From assembly GCA_905250125.1 (NCBI GenBank), contig CAJNOL010000142.1, forward strand, positions 124,001 to 188,000: 64,000 nt of DNA, in the 5' to 3' direction. Position numbers and translations under genes: made by a program. Below the pieces are notes generated by a model that was not told where the DNA came from, made no database searches, and was given only the letters and a program-made list of their open reading frames with translations. The stretch comes from Rotaria sordida (Eukaryota; Rotifera; Eurotatoria; Philodinida; Philodinidae). Positions 48,615-63,988 of the stretch are shown here, in pieces. Within the stretch, counting starts at the first letter, position 1, and every line of letters starts with the position of its first letter.

Positions 48615-49509
48615 AGGGATGCGACAGTGCACCAGACTTACGTACAACTTTGTACTGGTCTAAACATTTACACATAGACTAACGGTGAATGCATGAGAGA
48701 ACTATGACGGCCTTGGATTGATTTCGATTGTTCCGGTTGGTGGAGACCATTTCAAGAAAATAGTTGAATTTTATAAAAATAAACTAAAGATTTTCAGAGT
48801 CGAAAAATCCGAATCTATAGGAGGTTTCTCGAAATTCTCGAGTTCAATTTTCTCGTTCGATAAAGGATTAATTCTCACGATTTAGTCATGTTTTATAAAA
48901 TTCAGCTATTTTCTTGAAATAAACTTTCCTCGACTAGAGCCCATCGGATTGGTCCTGCACTCAAATTCGACTAGGTGCAGGACCGAAAATTTTGGACCCA
49001 ATGGGGTTTACTCTCGACTAAAAAAGTTGAAATGAATCCAAAGATCACCGTAGCTGTATCATAGGTTCAGTCTTTATCGTTATTCTATGAGTGTTCGTCT
49101 AGACTAGTACAGTGCCTCACCTAAGATCAATGATCACTGTTACCATTACATTCCTTATCTTGTAGAATCTTCAAGATATTTGATATGTCATCATAGAATA
49201 GACTTTTTGTAATACTTATTAAATGATAGAAAAATTTTTCTTTAGGAAAACAACGTCATCTATTTTCTTTTATCGGAGAATTGAAAAATAAATTCGATAG
49301 AAAAAATAAATAAATATATATATATATGTCCAGTTTCGATTGGATCTTACGAAATGGAAACATTGCTTTACTTTTCTTCCTTTCTTTTCTTCAACAATTA
49401 TTTTTATTGGCACGTGTACGAAATTTTTAGTATAAATAAATTATCTAGTCAACTAGTAGAAAAACAATCGACGAAGACAATAGCTAGTTTTGAACCAAGA
49501 GAAGAAAAA
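48615..49509. other. Upstream region of the PRMT gene
   Basis: No gene seen. CTCGACTA-type words recur near 48930 and 49013 within a slightly G+C-richer stretch. A TTTTTAG acceptor-like site near 49430 may mark the 5' end of the PRMT mRNA exon. Confidence 0.5.
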
Positions 49510-52575
<3,066 letters not shown>

Positions 52576-52642
52576 GTTATATTATTGAAGCAAAAGAAAA
52601 TGTTTTTGTTTGTTATTTGTTTGTTCCTTTTTTTTTTTTTTT

Positions 52643-53270
52643 TTACTTTGAAAAAAGTGAAGAATCCGTAGAAGAAGATAATAAAGCTTTTCTTGTTCGT
52701 TCATGATCATCTTCGCATAAAATTTGATTATTATATAAAAAATATCGATCACCAACACAAAATCTATAAAAAAAAAAATTCTATAAATAATTAAAATTTG
52801 ATTTTAATAACAAACTTTTGTTGACATTCATAGCATGAAAAACAATTTAAATGATAAACAAGTTCTCCACAACGCATTACTAAATCAAATGCTGGAACTA
52901 AAATAATAATTTTCAAAAAAAAACAAAAAAAACAACTTTTATTTCTTACTGAGTCTTTGACAACTAGCACAATGACCAGTCATACCAAATAGACGTAAAT
53001 AATCACGTTTACAAAGTATTAAATTAGCTTTTAAATATAATGTTGAACCGGTTTCACCTAAACGACAATCGCAACAAGCACATTTTAAACAATCTTCATG
53101 CCACATTTTATCCAAAGCTTGATAAAAAAAATATATATATAATCATAAAAATTAATTATTTTATACAAAAATCATTTCATACCTTGAAGCATATATCGAT
53201 CATTAATTATTTGATTACAATTAGCACAAATATAACTTTTATTTGTTGAAATAATATTTGTATTTGTCAT
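52643..53270 (-). CDS. LIM-only protein (LMO1/2/3 class)
   Basis: Nuclear adaptor made of two LIM zinc-binding domains that bridges LDB1 and transcription factors. Exons 53270-53183, 53117-52950, 52897-52816, 52763-52643 give 152 residues. LIM1 starts CANCNQIINDRYMLQ and continues WHEDCLKCACCDCRLGETGS to LCKRDYLRLFG. LIM2 starts CASCQRLVPAFDLVMR and includes YHLNCFSCYECQQKFCVGD. All zinc ligands of both C2HC/C2C(D)-type modules are present. FCVGDRY and RDYLRLFG favour the LMO1/2/3 class over LMO4. The tail is Ser-rich. It converges on the PRMT gene; the two stop codons are only 67 nt apart, so the 3' UTRs must overlap or be very short. Confidence 0.92.
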
Positions 53271-54939
53271 TGTATCAAAATCTTTAATATATATAGAAAA
53301 GTAATACAATAATTCTCGATTTATTCGAAGAGAAGGATAGATGAAAAAAGAAAATTTGATTAAAAAGACAGACAAAGAAAAAAAAAGAATGATGATGATG
53401 ATGACATTTGGGCTTCTATTTTTAATTAAAATAAGTGTATATAAGTGTGAGAATTCCATCACGGTCAATTAGTCGACAAGAAGAAGAAGAAAAAGAAGAA
53501 TGAGCCATCTGTCGTGCATGCTATAGATTATCATGAACATCTCACTTTTTTTTTCTATTCGAGCAACAGCAGTAGAAAAAACAAAAAGGTAATGCAAATG
53601 TAAATTACATTTGTCATCTTTTATTTTACATCTCTAATATATATATATATATATATATACGGTCAATATGTCCTACGGATCATTGTGTCGACCATATTGT
53701 CATCTCATCCAATTTCTTGTCTCAATTCTCTCATGAGAGGCATATTCTTCTCTTCTTTCTCTAGAATAACTAATTACAAAGAATAGCAAAATGATGGGTA
53801 AACTATGATAACTGTACTCGATGTGCATGTTATGCCGGAGAGAAATTGGAAAGCGCCAATAAACGCCAGTAACAACAGCAGTTATAATGGATAGCAAAAA
53901 AAAGATAATTCATTCCCGCAAACCAATTAACTATTAGATTGAAGAACTAGCTATATGATTATTCATTGTCTTTAACAACAGACGTGCGTGTTCGGTGTAA
54001 GAGATGATTTTGATGAATATGAAAATCGTGCTACACGCAATAGATGAACACAATCACTAAAAGACTAATTTGGTTAGGTTTTTTTTTTTTTTAATAGAAC
54101 ATCTAGGAAAAGAAAATAAATTGTCATTTTAATTAGATATTCAAATGTCAATCGAATTTTTTTTTTTTTGTTTATTTCGAACTAAATTAGTTATGAATAA
54201 AGAAATATGTGTTGATGAAAAATATTTTTTTCGTACTTGCAAAAAAAAAAAGAACAGTGAAAGTGGTCACAATGTTTTTGTTAAACAGAGATATTTATAC
54301 ATAAAAATAAATTAATGAAATTTAAAATTATACTCATTGATGTTTCAAATAAAACAATATCAATTTCTTAATTCTGTAATAATCATATTAACATTACTTA
54401 ATTTATTTTATAAGTCACTGTTATTATCAAAGATTTGTAATCATCTTAGATTTTTGTTTTTTTCTTAAATAAATAAAATATTTTTATTTCATGATTTAAA
54501 ATACTAAAATTTGATTATTTAATTTTGCTTTTAAATTTGATTTCAATTTTTTTTTTTTTAAAGAATTCTTTTATTATCATAGAAAAATTCAAAAATCAAT
54601 ATTAAAATAAAGGATGACAAGCTCTCAACGCCCTCATCAAATTCATCTATTAAACGAAAATAATTATTGGTGTAAATAAATGACATACGTCATAATGATT
54701 TATTCTTGACAAACTTTTAAAATAGTAAAACTATATTTGATAGTATAAATCTTTATAGTTAATTAATTATTTGAATAAAAACAATTTTATAATTAAAATA
54801 GTCATGTTTCATGTATTTTATGTCGTAATTTATTTATGTTATTGCGTAATAATATAGCAATAACATTTATATAAAAAAGCATGATTTTATTTTTATAGAT
54901 CAATAGAATTTCTTCTAATATACGTATTTATATCGAGTA
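53271..54939. other. Intergenic region, no gene seen
   Basis: Shared upstream region of the LMO (-) and ERI3-like (+) genes. It contains a TA run (53638-53660), GAT/GAA triplet runs near 53390 and 53480, and long poly-T runs. No gene is supported. Confidence 0.55.
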
Positions 54940-55637
54940 ATGGCTTCATCATCGAATAATTCTATTAAACAACAAAATTATGATTATTTTCTTGTACTTG
55001 ATTTTGAAGCAACATGTGATGAAGAAAGAAAAATTTATCCAATTGAAATTATTGAATTTCCTGTTTTAAAAATCAATGCACGTACATTTGAATGTGAATC
55101 AATATTTCATACATGTTAGTAAAAATTTATTTTTTTATTTTTAATTACAGAAAAAAAAGAAATTTTTTTTTGTTTTTTGTTTAAGATGTAACACCAACAA
55201 TAAATCCTCAATTAACTAAATTTTGTATCGATTTAACTGGTATAACTCAAGATATGATTACAAATCAACCAAAATTTGATGATGTTCTTCAAAATTTTCA
55301 TTTATGGCTTAATAATGAAAAACTTCTTGAATCAAATACGAAATTTATTTTTGTTACTTGTGGTGATTGGGATTTATATACAATGTTACCTAGTCAATGT
55401 AATTATTTTAAATTATCACATGCTGAATATTTCAATCGATGGATTAATATTAAAAAATCATTTAAACAAGCTACTGGTAAATTTGCACGTGATGGTATGA
55501 TGGGCATGTTAAAAGATCTTAATATTCAACATATAGGAAGACATCATAGTGGTATTGATGATTGTAAAAATATTGCAGAAATATTAAAACAATTAGCTAA
55601 ACATGGATATATATTTGAAGAAAATAGAAAAAAATAA
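54940..55637 (+). CDS. ERI3: ERI3-like 3'-5' exonuclease
   Basis: DEDDh exonuclease of the ERI1/ERI3 branch; relatives trim histone mRNA, rRNA or small RNAs. Exons 54940-55114 and 55186-55637 give 208 residues. Exo I LDFEATC (20-26) holds Asp21 and Glu23. FCIDLTGITQDMI is the family signature after it. CGDWDLYTMLPSQC carries Exo II, and GRHHSGIDDCKNIAEI carries the catalytic His and final Asp. YFNRWINIKKSF and the CGDWDL motif are closer to ERI3 (PINT1) than to ERI1, and the SAP domain of ERI1 is absent. All catalytic residues are present, so it should be active. Confidence 0.93.
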
Positions 55638-57742
55638 TGATTTGATTTCTTTTTTTTTGTTTTAATTTTTTAATAAAAAAAATCGTTGTGGATTTTGTCC
55701 ATCGAAATCAATAAATGGATTTAATATTTTATGTTCGACAAGATAAATAGGATTGTTATTAGTTATATCATTGGATTGTTTATTGATGAGATAATTACAA
55801 CAATTCAATGTAGAAGAATCTTAAATAATAATAAATTTTTATTTAAAAATTTATTCAAAATAAAAAAATACTTGCTAAAATCAATAATCCTCATATTGTA
55901 CATTTGTTTACATTATCGTCAGTCTACTATAGTGGATTATCAGACAGAAAATACCCGACTATTTAAGTATCGAACTACCGACAGTTTTTCTCCAGTTTGT
56001 ACAAAGTAGAATAAATGCGCTGAAATACAGTAACCAATTGCATAGAAAAGTCATGGGGTTTTATATTATAAACACTAATCAACAAAATAAAATAATTAAT
56101 AATTTGTGACTAAAGTTAAAAAAAAACCGTAACAGATTCTAAAGGTTCATAATGACTTTAAGATATTTTATGAGATTGTAATACTATTTCATAATTAGAA
56201 ATTTCACAAATTTTCATTATCTTCGGGATTTTAAATTTTTCATTTCTTTTGTAATATATCTACATAGTAATTCTGCAAACAGTGTCGTGTAATATTCGCA
56301 ACATAAATAATCTTTTAACACAATTACTCTTCCGTCTCTTACAGAACACTTAGAATCCATTTTCATCATATTTATATTTTTATCAGGAATTTCTGTTATC
56401 AACTCATTTTTTAATTTAAAATTAATTCAATACTTCAAAAAAGTTTAACCTATTAAAAATATCGCACAAGATTCTTCTCTATGATAACATAATTTTATGC
56501 ATAGTTATGTGATTTACAATCTTTCGAAGGAAACTAATGAACCAAAATAATATATATATTCTCCTAGCAAAAAAAAAGTTTTAGCCAATGTTTTAAATCC
56601 ATTGTCATCATAAAAACACATTTTGGGAAAATAAACTAACTGTAATGAAGGCATTCTAATCGTTAGATTCTCCGAACTGAATTCTGTCAGCGTCTTGTCA
56701 ATTAATTATCATTCTAAACTTTTCGAATAAAAAAACAGAGTGTGTAAACATCAAGATTTTTCGACTTTGTCAACAAGTGTACCTACGTAATACTCACACT
56801 ATTCTTCAGAACATAAATATAAAATATAACATGAATAAAGAATTTTAAGCTGTATCTAATCCTTTTGTTTTTAGAGAACTATTTCTGTAGTGATGATAAA
56901 TTTTAAAAAAATTAATTAAAGAGACACTAACAAAATTCGGTTCTTGGAATCTAACGATGAGAATATCTTCATTGTAGTCAATTTGTTTTTCAGCCAATGG
57001 ATACAAGTTAAAACAAATATATATCCTTCAGATGTATTAAAAATGCATCTACTCCTTGTAAAAAAAAAACTTTGCTTTTAGAAAAAAATCTAACTTTTTT
57101 TTATAGTGGACACTTTTGAAAGTTTGAAGTATTATACTGTATATAATTTGTTTTTTTTACAAAATGTTTTTATATTGCTGATAGATTTAAAACAATCTTT
57201 TCTCAGGTGTATATATAAATAAAACTAATTATACTTGTTTTAATTGATCTTCTGTTATCCAATGATTCGAATAATTGTTCTATAAATTCTTTCATAGAAT
57301 TGCTTTATTAAAGAACAAAAAATAAATTTATAAATTGTTACTAAGGTAATTTATATATGTTGATTAATCAATTGTTCATAAATGATCGAAAAGAAAAAAG
57401 TGTAGTCTTAAGCTGATATAAAACAAAAACAAAACAACATTAAGAATAGAATAGTTTTATATAGTAGACGGATTGAAAATTTATAAAACAAACATAATCA
57501 CATTAATCCAAGAAACAATAGTACAAGCCGATCGAAAAGAAAAACAAACTTTAGTTTTCTCGCTCTCTCTCTATCGTTTCTCTTTTTACATCACATATAT
57601 TTCGATCGGTTTATATGTATAATCGGTGTTCTTTCATGTTTTTTCATATTATTGTAATCGAAAAAGAAGAAATCACTTTGTTGTATCTCATACTTTTTTC
57701 AAGATATATTTATTTTCATTAATAGACACACAATATAGAATA
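55638..57742. other. Intergenic region, no gene seen
   Basis: 2.1 kb of AT-rich DNA upstream of the chitinase gene. Short frames at 55731-56009 and 56217-56402 have no family or splice support. A CTCTCTCT tract lies near 57560. Confidence 0.55.
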
Positions 57743-60700
57743 ATGATACTTAGAAGATTTCTTTTATTTATATTTTTTCTCAAAGGTAAATATTTATTGG
57801 TTTTTGTATTAAATTGATGATTTAATTCTTTTTTTAGTTTCTATTCTTCTTGCTGCTGAACAAAAATTTAAAATTGTATGTTATTTCTCAAATTGGGGTA
57901 AGTAGATTGAAAAATTCACATTGTTTTTATATAATTTATTTTATTCTAAAGCATATAAACGTCCCGGTGGTGGTTCAATGACTCCAGAAGATATTGATCC
58001 TTGTTTATGTACACATATTATATATGCATTTTCTGAAATGGAAAATAATCTATTAATACCAACTGAAAAACATGATTTAAAAGATAATAATCAAGCAGGT
58101 AAGATATCAATATTGATTTAAATTGAAACCTTTTTTTTGTGATGAACAAAAAATGAATTAAATTCACATAAATAGTTTGCAATTTAGTGATCGTAAATTA
58201 TTTATATATATATTTTTTTTTGCACTCTTAGTCTGAAGGAGAATCTAGATCATATAATATTTGTTAATAAATTTTGTGAAATAAAAAAAAAAAAAAACTT
58301 AAATTTTAATCATAATATATATTTTTTTCTTTTAATTGAATAGGTTTTTTCGAACGATTTAATGCATGGAAAAGTGTTAATAAAAATATAAAAACTTTAC
58401 TTGCTGTTGGTGGTTGGGTAAGAGAATTTCTATTCTATATTAAGAATTTTTAAATAGAAAAATTCCTTTTTTTGTAATTTCTATAGGATATGGGAATGAA
58501 AGATTTTGCAGGTATAAAATTATAAGATTACATTTTATATTGATAAAGATATTTAATTAATTAGGTATTGTTAAATCGGAAAAAACAATGAAAAGTTTTG
58601 CAGAATCATCTATTAAATATTTACGTAAACATAAATTTGATGGTCTTGATCTTGGTATGTTGAAATAAATGATAAATTTGATTTATTTATTTATTTTTTC
58701 ATTTAGATTTTGAATATCCGGGTAGAAAATAAATTTGAATAAAATATTTAAAAATAAAATACTTTTAATAATAGGTGTTGATTGGAGAGATAGTCCAAGA
58801 GAAGATAAACAAAAATTTACAAAATTATGTGAAGTTAGTTTAATCAAAAGAAGTTTTTTTTTTAATAAATTTTATTTATTAAGATTTTATATGAAACATT
58901 TGAAAAAGATGCTGAAAAAAATGGATATGAACGTCTTCTTTTAACTGCTGCTGTAGCAGCTGCTAAAGTTAATATTGATAAAGCATATGAAGTCGATAAA
59001 CTTGTTCCGTTAGTTAAATTTTTATTATTATTATTATTAATTTCATATTTTTTGAATTTCTTGTTTTTTTTTGTTTAGAGTTCTCGATTGGTATGTCAAT
59101 CAAATTATATTGTAAACATTCAAAGTTTTTTTTTTGTTTTTGTTTTTCCTATATTTTAAAACTAAGGTTTAATTTAATGACTTATGATTTTCATGGATCA
59201 TGGGATCAAAATCGTGCTCATCATTCATCTCTTAATAGTAAAGATGGTGGAAACGATGATACAATGTATATTGTATGTCATATTTTCAATGATATTTTTT
59301 CTTATTTTTTTGAAAAATAATATTTAAATAGGATTTTGCTGTTAAATATTTTCAAAAATTAGGTATGCCAGCAAATAAAATGATGTTAGGTTTAGGTACA
59401 TATGGTCGAGGTGATACACCAGCTATGCCTTATACAGGTTTTAAAGGTGAAAATGGTTTTGTAGCATATTATGAAGTAAAAATAGATCTTTTTTTTACTT
59501 TGAATAATTTTTTTGATTTCTAGAGTTGTATTCAAATTGTTTGTGAAAAAATGAAAGAAACATGGGATGCTAAACAACTTGTTCCATATATAGCAGGTCC
59601 ATATAATCAACCAAAAGCTGGTGTAGAAAATGTTCGAAGTATGAAATATAAAGTAAAAACAAAAATATCAATGAAATAAATCTGATAAACATGATTCTTT
59701 TTTTGTTTTTTTTTTGAAAAGGCAAATTATATAAAACAAAATAATTTGGGTGGTGCTATGATTTGGACACTTGATATGGATGATTTTCGTGGTCAATTTT
59801 GTTGTCAAGGAAAATTTCCATTAATACGAACAATTAAAGCTGTTCTACATGGACAACTTAAATTATTACCAAAAGAAAAAATTTGTTCAACTTGTCCAAC
59901 TAATGAATATAAAAGTATACAAAATAGATTTATTATAAGACAAAGTATACATTGAATATGTATATTTATCTAGATTTTAAACCAAATTCTCAATATCAAC
60001 AGCCACAAACAACAGAAAAAACAACTAAAAAACCAAAAATATCTAAACGTGATGCAGAAGGACCAAGTAGGATTGATTTTTTTTTTTTGCAAAATCGAAA
60101 AACAAAAAAAATTTTTTTTTTATTGTTTAGCACCAGAAGATGTTTGTGAAGAATTAAAAGATGGACAATGGCCAGATCCAACTGATTGTAAAAGTTATTT
60201 CTTATGTCGTGGTGTCGGTAGTCAATGGGGTGAACAAAAACGTGAAATGTGTTATGCTGGTAAGTATTAAACAATTGCTTGTTCTGCAGTAAGGAAAAGT
60301 CAGAACGCTGTAACAGATATATAAATATCGTCATTCAATTGAGGCAAAAACTTTCACTACAGGTCTTTCAATTTCAATGGTCTTTTACTACATAGTGTTC
60401 TAATAGAAATCCTTAAAAGAATTGAGTTCCTATTTGATATTTGACTAAACTATTCAATTTTTAATATGTCTTTTTCTGAACTTTTAAGAAAAGCTAGTCT
60501 AGTTAAATTCTCTATACATTAGGTGTCAGATCGAAATTTGAAAGTATGAGCTTTCTGAAAACTTGAATAAACGTATTTTTAATGTGATAAGAAGTTTTGA
60601 ATTTTTTCGAAATCGAAAGAGTTTGTATGGAACAGTGATGAATCAGAATGAATATTACATTTGTAAATTCTAACGAGAAATCAGACTATACAATTAGGGA

Positions 60701-62582
60701 AGAATAGAACGATTTTTCTCATGTTCTGCATTTCTTCTTGGAAATTTTACATTGTAGATAATTAACATTTTTAACCTTTCGATGACGAAAAGATTTCCTA
60801 TGTAAAAGCAAAATTCTTTTTGCAATTTTTTAAAGAAAACAAAATTCATTTAATCCAGCTTATACTATCTTAACATACGTAACTTTTCAATAGTTTCCAT
60901 ATTGACTATGAGCGGCGTACGATTAATTTTTTAAATAGATCCATTGTCTTTCCCCTTCCTCTAATAGTAGAAGGTGTGAGTGAAGATAAGAAGAACATTC
61001 ACATTCTATTGATGAATACAGTTTTTGTATGTAGTAAAGATATATTTATTTCTATTGATTAGAAATTTCTTTGCGAATTTATTAAAACAAGAAATAGCAA
61101 CGAAAGAAAAAGTGTTCACGATTGATATTAAGTTTATTAAAAGTTCTAGCTGTGAATATATTTTTTTGAAAGAAAAAACCTGATGAATGAATGGTTTCTC
61201 TGTAGTCTTGGGAGAGTTTCCTCCCTCCTGATTAGAACGAAACGACACCTATAAATAAAATCGATCGAAAACATGGAATCATTACCAGTCGATGTAATTA
61301 CGTAGATGACACACGTTCTAGAAGATTGATATTTACATTTAGGAGAATACTTTCAAATTACTTTTTATGAAAGAAAATGTACGTAGGACAAACTATGTTG
61401 CCCTATCCTAATGACAATCTCTGACATATAGTAATTAACTTTTGACATATGCAATTAGTAATAATAACAAGAATGTAAATTTGGTTCGTCCTAATTTTCT
61501 TTTTTAATTAAATTATATGTTGATTATCTTGTAAAAATTAAAGAATAGAAAAAAAAAATTGTTGTCAATGAGATTCATACTTATTGATATTGTATTTAAA
61601 TTTTAAAAAAATTTAGTAAATTATTTTTTTTTTTATTCAGGTTCTTATTTTGATCCTAATGATAAATCATGTAAATGGGTTGGTGCTGATAAGGTTTATT
61701 CGATATTCTTTTTTGTTTGTTTTTTCTTCTCTCATATTTTACTTTTTAAAATTTTTTTAGCTTAATTGTGAAGACTTAGTCGAAGGTTATGATAATCCAG
61801 TTGCTAGTGTAACACAATCAACATCAAATGATGATGATGATGTTGAAGATGAAGATATAACAGATGAAATGGGTAAATCAACAAAAAAGAAACTATCTAA
61901 ATCCTCCTCCTCATCATCATCAAATAAACCAATATCAATATTAAGTCGAACAATATCTGAATATGATACATGTACACCAGAAAAATCTGTTGAATTTGAT
62001 CCTGTACAAGGTAATAGATAAATTCCTATTTTTTGTTTGACATGATTTGCTTCATCTACCATAGCCTTCTATAGGTATGCTTTGTTACTCTTGCGAAAGT
62101 CAGAAGGAGAACAGCGATTGTCAATTAAATCCCAATCAGACAACAACAATGATGTGCGAATCAACACAACAAATTTGTTACAGCAAAAAAACTATAAACG
62201 CCATCGGTAAACAAAACAAAAACAAAATATAAATTTAAGAAAATCTTCGTTTATATATATATATACATCTTTAAGGAAAACTAATGCAATTCAGTCGTGG
62301 TTGCACAATGCCACCATTATCGACGGGCAATATTACTCAAGAATTACAATGCCTATCAAGCAAAACCGACGGAAAGACTATCTGCGTGAAATATTGCCAG
62401 GACAATTTATGCAACAATCAGGATATAAGGTTAATTTTTTTTTGTTTTGAAAATCTTAAATTGAAATCTATATTTTATTTAGCGATGGCGCACTATCAAT
62501 TACAATCGATCGAATGACATTCATCATTTATTATCTTCTAGCTCTAATATTAATGATCATAACAATACAAGATTATTGTTAA
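57743..62582 (+). CDS. GH18 chitinase with CBM14, predicted fusion to Ly6 domain and GPI-type tail
   Basis: Chitin hydrolase, secreted. Twenty-one exons: 57743-57785, 57838-57897, 57952-58098, 58344-58417, 58487-58511, 58565-58654, 58707-58721, 58775-58833, 58884-59008, 59079-59090, 59167-59272, 59332-59475, 59524-59652, 59722-59914, 59974-60066, 60131-60259, 61641-61693, 61761-62010, 62075-62206, 62276-62429, 62483-62582; 710 residues in one frame. Signal peptide about 1-22; GH18 about 25-395 with FDGLDLDFEYPG (catalytic Glu149), MTYDFHG and GGAMIWTLDMDDF; the WxGYD segment of family-18 chitinases is replaced (KAGVENVRS). CBM14 with six Cys at 440-500; Asp/Ser-rich linker; Ly6-type domain from LCYSC (585) to DNLCNN; hydrophobic end ALILMIITIQDYC. 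Reading through the intron after 62010 would stop after three codons, so a shorter secreted form is possible. Confidence 0.88.
58707..58721 (+). other. 15-nt micro-exon encoding the chitinase catalytic acid
   Basis: This exon supplies the end of Asp147 plus Phe-Glu-Tyr-Pro and the first base of Gly152. It is bordered by phase-1 introns on both sides (TTTAG|AT and CCGG|GTAGAA). Leaving it out would keep the frame and remove exactly the catalytic motif. Confidence 0.8.
59079..59090 (+). other. 12-nt micro-exon in the chitinase gene
   Basis: Encodes part of PVLDW between TTTAG|A and TG|GTATGT. It is needed to join CTTGTTCC to GTTTAATTTAATG in frame and restores the conserved strand before MTYDFHG. 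Confidence 0.75.
60260..61640 (+). other. Large intron 16 of the chitinase gene
   Basis: 1381 nt with GTAAGT donor and TATTCAG acceptor, splitting the CBM14 domain. AT-rich; no gene or clear element is recognised. Confidence 0.65.
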
Positions 62583-63683
62583 TTCTGACGTTTTTATTAA
62601 AATATTTTTTTTTCTAGTTCGAAAATATGAACTAACTATTAAATTGAGCGCGCATATATTTCTTTTGTTGTTTTGTGTTTCTTTATTAATCTTTCTTTAT
62701 TGCTCTGTACGTGTTTGATCTTATTGTCAAAAAGAAAAAGAAAAAAGAAAAGCACTCCTAAAGGATTATAAGTACACACTAAAATTGATTTTATTACAAA
62801 TAATCAAATATTTAGCAACATTTTTCAAGGTTTATATAGTCTTCTTCTTTTTTTTTTTTTGATTTCTTATTATTTAATATTTGTTTATAATGTCAAATGA
62901 AAAATGACATTTAATCAAAAAGAACTCTTTAGCGTTTGATATTTACTTCTTTTTTTTTCTTTTTTTGGTTTACTCCATTAACAGATTTCATGGTCGACAT
63001 GCGCTACATTTATTCTGTCTTGAGTGCTTTATGTACATATGTAAATAATACAAGTTTATTTAGTATTCTCTTCTTTTCATTAGTGAATATTGATTATTCG
63101 ACAATTGAAATCATATGAAAAGAGGTCGAATATCAGATGATGTAACCGTAACTGAGGTTTTTTTTTTTTTTTTTTTTGGTGTTTTTTCGCTTCTTTAGTT
63201 GCCTTCATACGAAATCAAAATAAATCCTGATAAAAAAAATTACAAGAGGACAACGAGAGAGAGAGAGAGAGAGGGCGAGAAAGAAAATGAAATATTCTCT
63301 ACTTTTAAAAGTACATGTGTGCATAGATCTATACAGACTTAATGATTACCTTTTGGCCTTGTTACCATTGCAAGACACTTCACCTTCTCAACGGTTTTTT
63401 TTTTTGTCATACAAAAGAGGTAGAAAAGAAGAAATTAGGGTAGTTCTGTAAAAAGAAAGAAAACCTTATACAATGTCTCACATTTTTTTCTTTTACATTT
63501 TTTTTTTCTTTTATGATGACCTAATATTTTAGAATACAAAAATAGTACTCTCTTTCTTCTCTCTTATTCAAAGATTTTTTTATTGTCATTCTTATATTTT
63601 TTTTTTTTGTGTTTCTAATTATAGATACGTTATCTATCTATCTCTCTTATGTTGATGATAATTAATTGTTTTAAAATATCAAT
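62583..63683. other. Intergenic region, no gene seen
   Basis: Low-complexity poly-T and poly-A tracts, and a GA run at 63254-63273. No gene is supported until the small membrane-protein candidate at 63684. Confidence 0.55.
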
Positions 63684-63988
63684 ATGTCTAGTGGTGAAAT
63701 AGATACGACTGCATTAATTATGTATGTGAATTATAAAATATAAATTTTATGAAAAGTTTATCTTAATTTTTAATTCAGTTCTATATGTGTAATTGTACCA
63801 GCAGCGATTGCTATTAGCGTTTGTGCGATTATCTATTTTGCACATCGAAACAGAGATCGAAAATTACATCGTCAAACAAGTATGAATTATTTGAATTTAT
63901 GTATTTCTCAAGTAAAACACAAAACCTAAATCCTATAGAGTCGATGGATAATTTATATAAAAATGAGAAACAAAAAAAAAGATTATAA
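63684..63988 (+). CDS. Possible 62-residue single-pass membrane protein
   Basis: Exons 63684-63721, 63779-63879 and 63939-63988, with GT-AG borders (AT|GTATGT, TTCAG|T; A|GTATGA, CTATAG|AG), make a complete frame. The product begins MSSGEIDTTA, has one hydrophobic helix (IISICVIVPAAIAISVCAII, about 12-31) and a basic cytoplasmic tail (AHRNRDRKLHRQ, then KSMDNLYKNEKQKKRL). Short extracellular N-terminus, one TM and positive tail fit a type III small membrane protein. No family was recognised. The three concordant splice pairs favour a real gene, but a longer transcript past the window edge cannot be excluded. Confidence 0.5.

Noticed and set aside
49354-49509. Upstream in-frame extension of the PRMT gene
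   Set aside because: It would add about 52 residues starting with a hydrophobic stretch not found in PRMT1 enzymes; the later ATG gives the family's usual length.
55731-56009. 92-codon open frame downstream of the ERI3-like gene
   Set aside because: Ile/Lys/Asn-rich translation of AT-rich DNA with no recognisable motif or splice support.
60996-61260. Minus-strand 80-codon frame in chitinase intron 16
   Set aside because: No motif, no splice sites, and the composition matches non-coding AT-rich DNA.
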